A stretch of DNA of 32,201 nt from JBGSUE01 sp041753515 (GTDB lineage: Bacteria > Patescibacteriota > Microgenomatia > UBA10105 > UBA927), in NCBI GenBank assembly GCA_041753515.1, contig JBGSUE010000013.1:1-32201 (forward strand), given 5' to 3'. Positions 29,575-32,201 of this stretch are shown in pieces (position 1 is the stretch's first letter; the number at the start of each line of letters is the position of its first letter). The position numbers and the translations under genes are program-made. The notes under the pieces are model-generated. The model was not told the DNA's origin, made no database searches, and saw nothing but the letters and a program-made list of their open reading frames with translations.

Positions 29575-30310
29575 GTGTTATATATGAAAGCAGATACATT
29601 AAGACAATTCCAACCAAAAATACCGCAAACGACTGCATGGATTTATGAAGATTTTTCTCTTTCCGTATCTCCGGCATAAGGTCGGATGCCGCTATATAGA
29701 TAAATCCGCCAGCTGCCACAGGCAAGAGCAACGGCACCAGGTCATGAACAGCTAAAGACAGCAGATATCCCGTCACACCTCCGACAATGGCGATCGAAGC
29801 CACTAAAAAATTGGCAATGATTGCGGTTTTTTTCCTGTATCCTGAATACAGGAGAACGCCGAAATCCCCGATCTCCTGCGGAATTTCGTGAAGCGCCACG
29901 GCAATACTTGTGGCAATACCCAACGGCACGTCTGTCATAAACGCCGCGGCGATGATAAGCCCGTCAATAAAATTGTGGATCGAATCCCCGATAAGATTCA
30001 TCACTCCAAATGTATGTACGTCGCAGTCTCCTTTGTGACAGTGCCGCCAGTGGAGGATTTTTTCAACAAAGAAAAAGAGTGAAAAGGAAACCAAAACAAG
30101 GATAAAGACTGTATGCGGGTCAGATTCCTCGACTGCCTCCGGCAGAAGATGCAGGAATGCTCCGCCCATGAGCGCGCCTGCGGAGAGCGCAACAAATGTG
30201 AGAAGCATGCCGGACAGTTTTTGCTGATTGAAAGCAAGGGTAACAACTCCTGCAAAAGATCCCAGACTAATGGTAAAACATGCAATGAGTATATACGTCA
30301 GTTCATTCAT
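29564..30310 (-). CDS. ZIP-family metal (zinc) transporter
   Basis: 248 residues, about eight membrane helices. The ZIP metal-site motifs are present: HNFIDG in helix IV (His112, Asp116) and HEIPQE in helix V (His141, Glu142, Glu146). The loop between helices III and IV holds a metal-binding-like cluster RHCHKGDCDVH (89-99). Import of zinc, perhaps iron or manganese, into the cytosol is expected. It lies 12 nt downstream of a Fur/Zur-type regulator gene and overlaps the next gene by 11 nt, so expression should respond to metal level. Confidence 0.93.
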   Translation of the reverse strand: MNELTYILIACFTISLGSFAGVVTLAFNQQKLSGMLLTFVALSAGALMGGAFLHLLPEAVEESDPHTVFILVLVSFSLFFFVEKILHWRHCHKGDCDVHTFGVMNLIGDSIHNFIDGLIIAAAFMTDVPLGIATSIAVALHEIPQEIGDFGVLLYSGYRKKTAIIANFLVASIAIVGGVTGYLLSLAVHDLVPLLLPVAAGGFIYIAASDLMPEIRKEKNLHKSMQSFAVFLVGIVLMYLLSYITHDH

Positions 30311-30322
30311 ATATATATCCTA

Positions 30323-30751
30323 TCATAGGGATACACCACATGTTCTACATAATCCGAAAAATTCCAGTTCATGCCGTGTGACGGTAAATCCTCTTTTTTT
30401 ATACGCATCTTTCTCCAGATTCCGGGTCAGACACTGCGTAATATTTTCCACTTTCCCGCAGCGCGTGCAGATCAGATGGTGGTGGTGCAGAAGATCGGAC
30501 GCCTCCCATGATTTTTCGGTAGGTACAATCGATACCGTCACCACATAACCGTTTTTTTCAAGAAACCTGATTTCCCGGTACACGGTTGATGTATTTACAT
30601 GCAGCGACTCATTTTTTTTCAGATATTTTTCCGTATCGCGGATTGAATACGGTGTATCGATCTTCGAAAACATTCTGACAATTGCCCGGCGCACCGGCGT
30701 CATTCGATAGCCATCGTCACGGAGTTTGGCAATCGTCAGGTCAAAATTCAT
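30323..30751 (-). CDS. Fur-family metalloregulator, probably Zur-like
   Basis: 142 residues. N-terminal winged helix (YRMTPVRRAIVRMFSKIDTP, then VNTSTVYREIRFLEKNGYV), then the dimerisation domain with LLHHHHLICTRCGKVENI and a second CxxC in FFGLCRTCGVSL. The four Cys (95, 98, 135, 138) form the structural zinc site; the His cluster (89-92) supplies regulatory ligands. The ZIP gene directly downstream favours zinc as the ligand, though the family also senses iron, manganese or nickel. Two ATGCAA-N5-TTGCA(T/G) inverted repeats upstream suggest autoregulation of the whole operon. Confidence 0.92.
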   Translation of the reverse strand: MNFDLTIAKLRDDGYRMTPVRRAIVRMFSKIDTPYSIRDTEKYLKKNESLHVNTSTVYREIRFLEKNGYVVTVSIVPTEKSWEASDLLHHHHLICTRCGKVENITQCLTRNLEKDAYKKRGFTVTRHELEFFGLCRTCGVSL

Positions 30752-30756
30752 ACTAT

Positions 30757-30773
30757 ATGCAAATGAGTTGCAT
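30757..30773. promoter_or_regulatory. Fur/Zur-type box 1
   Basis: ATGCAA-ATGAG-TTGCAT, a perfect 6-5-6 inverted repeat starting 5 bp upstream of the regulator ATG; occupancy would block initiation. Confidence 0.7.
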
Positions 30774-30810
30774 AAAAATAGGCATAAATAATTACGTTTT
30801 CATAAGTATA

Positions 30811-30827
30811 ATGCAAATATATTGCAG
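30811..30827. promoter_or_regulatory. Fur/Zur-type box 2
   Basis: ATGCAA-ATATA-TTGCAG, the same 6-5-6 layout with one arm mismatch, centred 54 bp from box 1. Confidence 0.65.
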
Positions 30828-30880
30828 AAAGCAAGAGTCTGCCGCTCCAGGTAACCGTTCAGGATTTCCCGAATGAAAAA

Positions 30881-30976
30881 TGTCATTGCGAGGAGTCTTT
30901 CGACGAAGCCCTGCCTGCCGGCAGGCAGGAATCCCGTTCGGGATCGCCACGCCGTAAGAACGGACTCGCGATGACA
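30881..30976. repeat. Palindromic repeat, TGTCATTGCGAG family, copy 4
   Basis: Starts TGTCATTGCGAGGAGTC, ends GGACTCGCGATGACA, with inner palindrome CCTGCCTGCCGGCAGGCAGG. The 318-nt gap 30752-31069 holds the two metal boxes, this repeat and the promoter of the next gene. Confidence 0.85.
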
Positions 30977-31024
30977 CTATCGAGTCTGTATTGCTAACTC
31001 ATGAAGGGTTACCACCTCCTGAAC

Positions 31025-31053
31025 TTGACAAAAATTCGCCGTTTCATCATAGT
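31025..31053 (+). promoter_or_regulatory. Promoter of the Cys-rich/protease gene pair
   Basis: TTGACA (31025-31030), 17 nt, CATAGT (31048-31053); predicted start about 31060 and a short leader with AGGA before the ATG at 31070. Confidence 0.5.
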
Positions 31054-31069
31054 TAAATACTAGGAACGT

Positions 31070-31447
31070 ATGAAGAAAAAAACCCTGACCAAAAAGAATT
31101 ATTTGCGGGATAAAATGTTTTTCATCATCGTTGCCCTGTCCATTGCCGCCATCAGTTTTTCAGTCTATGCCGTCTTGCAGACGACGTCACTCACAAGTGA
31201 AGCATACAGATCCGTTGCAAACACCTGCGGAACATTATGCAGGCCGGATACAAATCAGTGTCCGTCAACTGCTCCGTTTTGCATACCGGTTACAAGCTAT
31301 GCGTCGCGGATTGTATACAGGTGTTCCATGCAGGCGGATGCACTGAACTGCTCCATATTAAAATCGCCGCTTCCAACATGCTCGCCGGAACGAGATATTC
31401 CCTGTGTCGAACCTCTCCCCCAAATAAGACCAGACCGTATGCAATGA
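31070..31447 (+). CDS. Small membrane-anchored Cys-rich protein
   Basis: 125 residues. A basic N-terminus, one membrane segment (about 17-36: FFIIVALSIAAISFSVYAVL), then an extracytoplasmic tail with eight cysteines spaced NTCGTLC, NQCPSTAPFC, YRCSMQADALNC, PTCSPERDIPC. These probably form disulfides in a small knot-like domain. No family recognised. It ends 6 nt before the protease ATG, so the two are co-transcribed. It could be an inhibitor, chaperone or partner of the protease (inference from context only). Confidence 0.75.
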   Translation: MKKKTLTKKNYLRDKMFFIIVALSIAAISFSVYAVLQTTSLTSEAYRSVANTCGTLCRPDTNQCPSTAPFCIPVTSYASRIVYRCSMQADALNCSILKSPLPTCSPERDIPCVEPLPQIRPDRMQ

Positions 31448-31453
31448 ACCTCC

Positions 31454-32201
31454 ATGTCTTTCCACACACACAAACCTTCACATCCACAGATCAATCTGCT
31501 TGGATCATATAGCCGTACACTACTCATATTTATCCTCTCAATGCCGCTTCTGTTGTATGGTGTATTCAAAGGATCACAGTATTTCACACGTGCAGCCCCA
31601 AAGGAATCATACTCTCTCGTACAAACAAATCTTGAAAAAGTATCCGTACAGGTAGATGAGGATGTCCGGACACGGGTAAACAGCCAATCGATACAGACAC
31701 AATCCGCTACAGAAGTACTGATTTATTTACAAAAACCACCCGTGAATCAGCAGTTGAGCGGTAAAAAACGGCTCGCACAAAAATCCGAGCGCTCGCGCTT
31801 TATCCTTCTTCTTCAAACGCAAACCGACCAGATCCAACAAAAAGTTCTCGCAGGATTCAAGCAATCTATCCAGCAGGGACACATCACGGTGGTCAAAAAA
31901 TATTATGTCGACAATATCCTGTTGGCTACGATTGACTCCCAGGGACTTTCAGTCCTTGAAAAAGCACCGGGTGTTCGAAAAATCCTTCTGAATAAGCGAA
32001 TGAGTTTGCCTCCGCTTGAAACAACGTCCGAAACAACCGAATGGAATCTGTCTAAAATTGCCGCAGACAGGGTGTGGAGTGAACTGAATATTACAGGCGA
32101 GGGAGTTACAGTTGCCAATATTGATTCAGGTGTCCAATGGGACCATCCTGCACTGAAAAACGCCTACCGTGGATGGAACGGGACACAGGCAACGCATGAT
32201 T
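31454..32201 (+). CDS. Subtilisin-like (S8) serine protease, N-terminal part (runs off the right edge)
   Basis: 249 codons are visible, from the ATG at 31454 to the window end, without a stop. A membrane anchor or signal (about 20-38: SRTLLIFILSMPLLLYGVF) is followed by an inhibitor-I9-like propeptide region (about 85-185) with EVLIYLQKPP and VDNILLATIDSQGLSVLEK. The mature domain starts near WNLSKIAADRVW and shows the catalytic-Asp motif TVANIDSGVQWDHPAL (Asp224). The His and Ser boxes lie beyond the edge. It is a secreted or surface-tethered protease made as a zymogen. No Shine-Dalgarno precedes the ATG; coupling to the upstream gene is likely. Confidence 0.88.
   Translation, partial: MSFHTHKPSHPQINLLGSYSRTLLIFILSMPLLLYGVFKGSQYFTRAAPKESYSLVQTNLEKVSVQVDEDVRTRVNSQSIQTQSATEVLIYLQKPPVNQQLSGKKRLAQKSERSRFILLLQTQTDQIQQKVLAGFKQSIQQGHITVVKKYYVDNILLATIDSQGLSVLEKAPGVRKILLNKRMSLPPLETTSETTEWNLSKIAADRVWSELNITGEGVTVANIDSGVQWDHPALKNAYRGWNGTQATHD

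Noticed and set aside
6214..30976. Palindromic repeats as a CRISPR array or as tRNA/structured RNA genes
   Set aside because: The copies are scattered, unequal in length and have no regular spacers; none folds into a tRNA cloverleaf with conserved T-loop bases.
30990..31020. Minus-strand AGGAGGTGG followed by a short ATG-AGT-TAG or GTG reading frame
   Set aside because: The frame is too short to assess; the ribosome-site-like string may be chance within the promoter region.
1..32201. Use of TGA as a sense codon (genetic code 25)
   Set aside because: Many genes end in TGA exactly where the next one starts, and no family alignment needs TGA read-through.

Overview
The window looks like a chromosomal segment from a candidate-phyla-radiation (Patescibacteria) bacterium, most likely near Microgenomates. 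This is inference from gene content and style. Genes are compact, often overlap by ATGA, and TGA is a normal stop. Many exported proteins carry proline/threonine-rich spacers. A SipW-type signal peptidase sits beside three camelysin/TasA-like surface proteins. I see no rRNA, tRNA, CRISPR array, phage gene or transposase gene.

Layout. 1-3800 (minus): an adaptor-permease-ATPase exporter (HlyD/MacB/LolD type) followed by an endonuclease/exonuclease/phosphatase-family gene that runs off the left edge. 3909-5569: a TetR regulator coupled to a membrane-anchored fasciclin-domain protein, divergent from a half-length AI-2E-type membrane protein; two perfect 16-bp palindromes lie between them. 5566-6180: an unrecognised gene. 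6474-12887 (plus): three SipW-dependent surface proteins with different added modules (galactose-binding-like insertion; unknown C-terminal domain; SpaA-like + vWA + jelly-roll), then SipW itself. 13122-15387 (minus): a short operon for a P/T-rich exported protein, a Vps4-like AAA ATPase and a TPR protein, convergent on SipW. 15591-17089 (minus): EamA transporter and HAD hydrolase. 17191-19328 (plus): HflX GTPase and a two-repeat exported protein. 19577-21805: a secreted thermonuclease, a Fic protein with a MerR-like C-terminus whose promoter holds a perfect 30-bp palindrome, and an M23-type peptidase. 21812-24159 (minus): a four-gene operon (EamA, unknown, P-loop kinase, isoprenylcysteine-methyltransferase-like). 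24193-26096 (minus): a GIDE-LemA fusion coupled to a macro-domain protein. 26118-28485: three small exported proteins. 28486-30751 (minus): a Fur/Zur regulator, a ZIP metal transporter and a thioredoxin-CcdA fusion. 31070-32201 (plus): a Cys-rich anchored protein and the start of a subtilisin-like protease.

Gaps between genes carry two families of palindromic, MITE-like repeats: five copies related to TGTCATTCTGA and four related to TGTCATTGCGAG. One of the latter sits between two copies of a perfect 50-bp direct repeat.

Regulation. Many first genes have a TATAAT/TATACT-like -10 box that would place transcription starts within 0-5 nt of the ATG, so leaderless mRNAs appear common. Strong Shine-Dalgarno sites occur before a few, mostly exported, proteins. 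Three regulator genes (TetR, Fic-HTH, Zur-like) each have inverted repeats on their own promoter, which suggests autoregulation.
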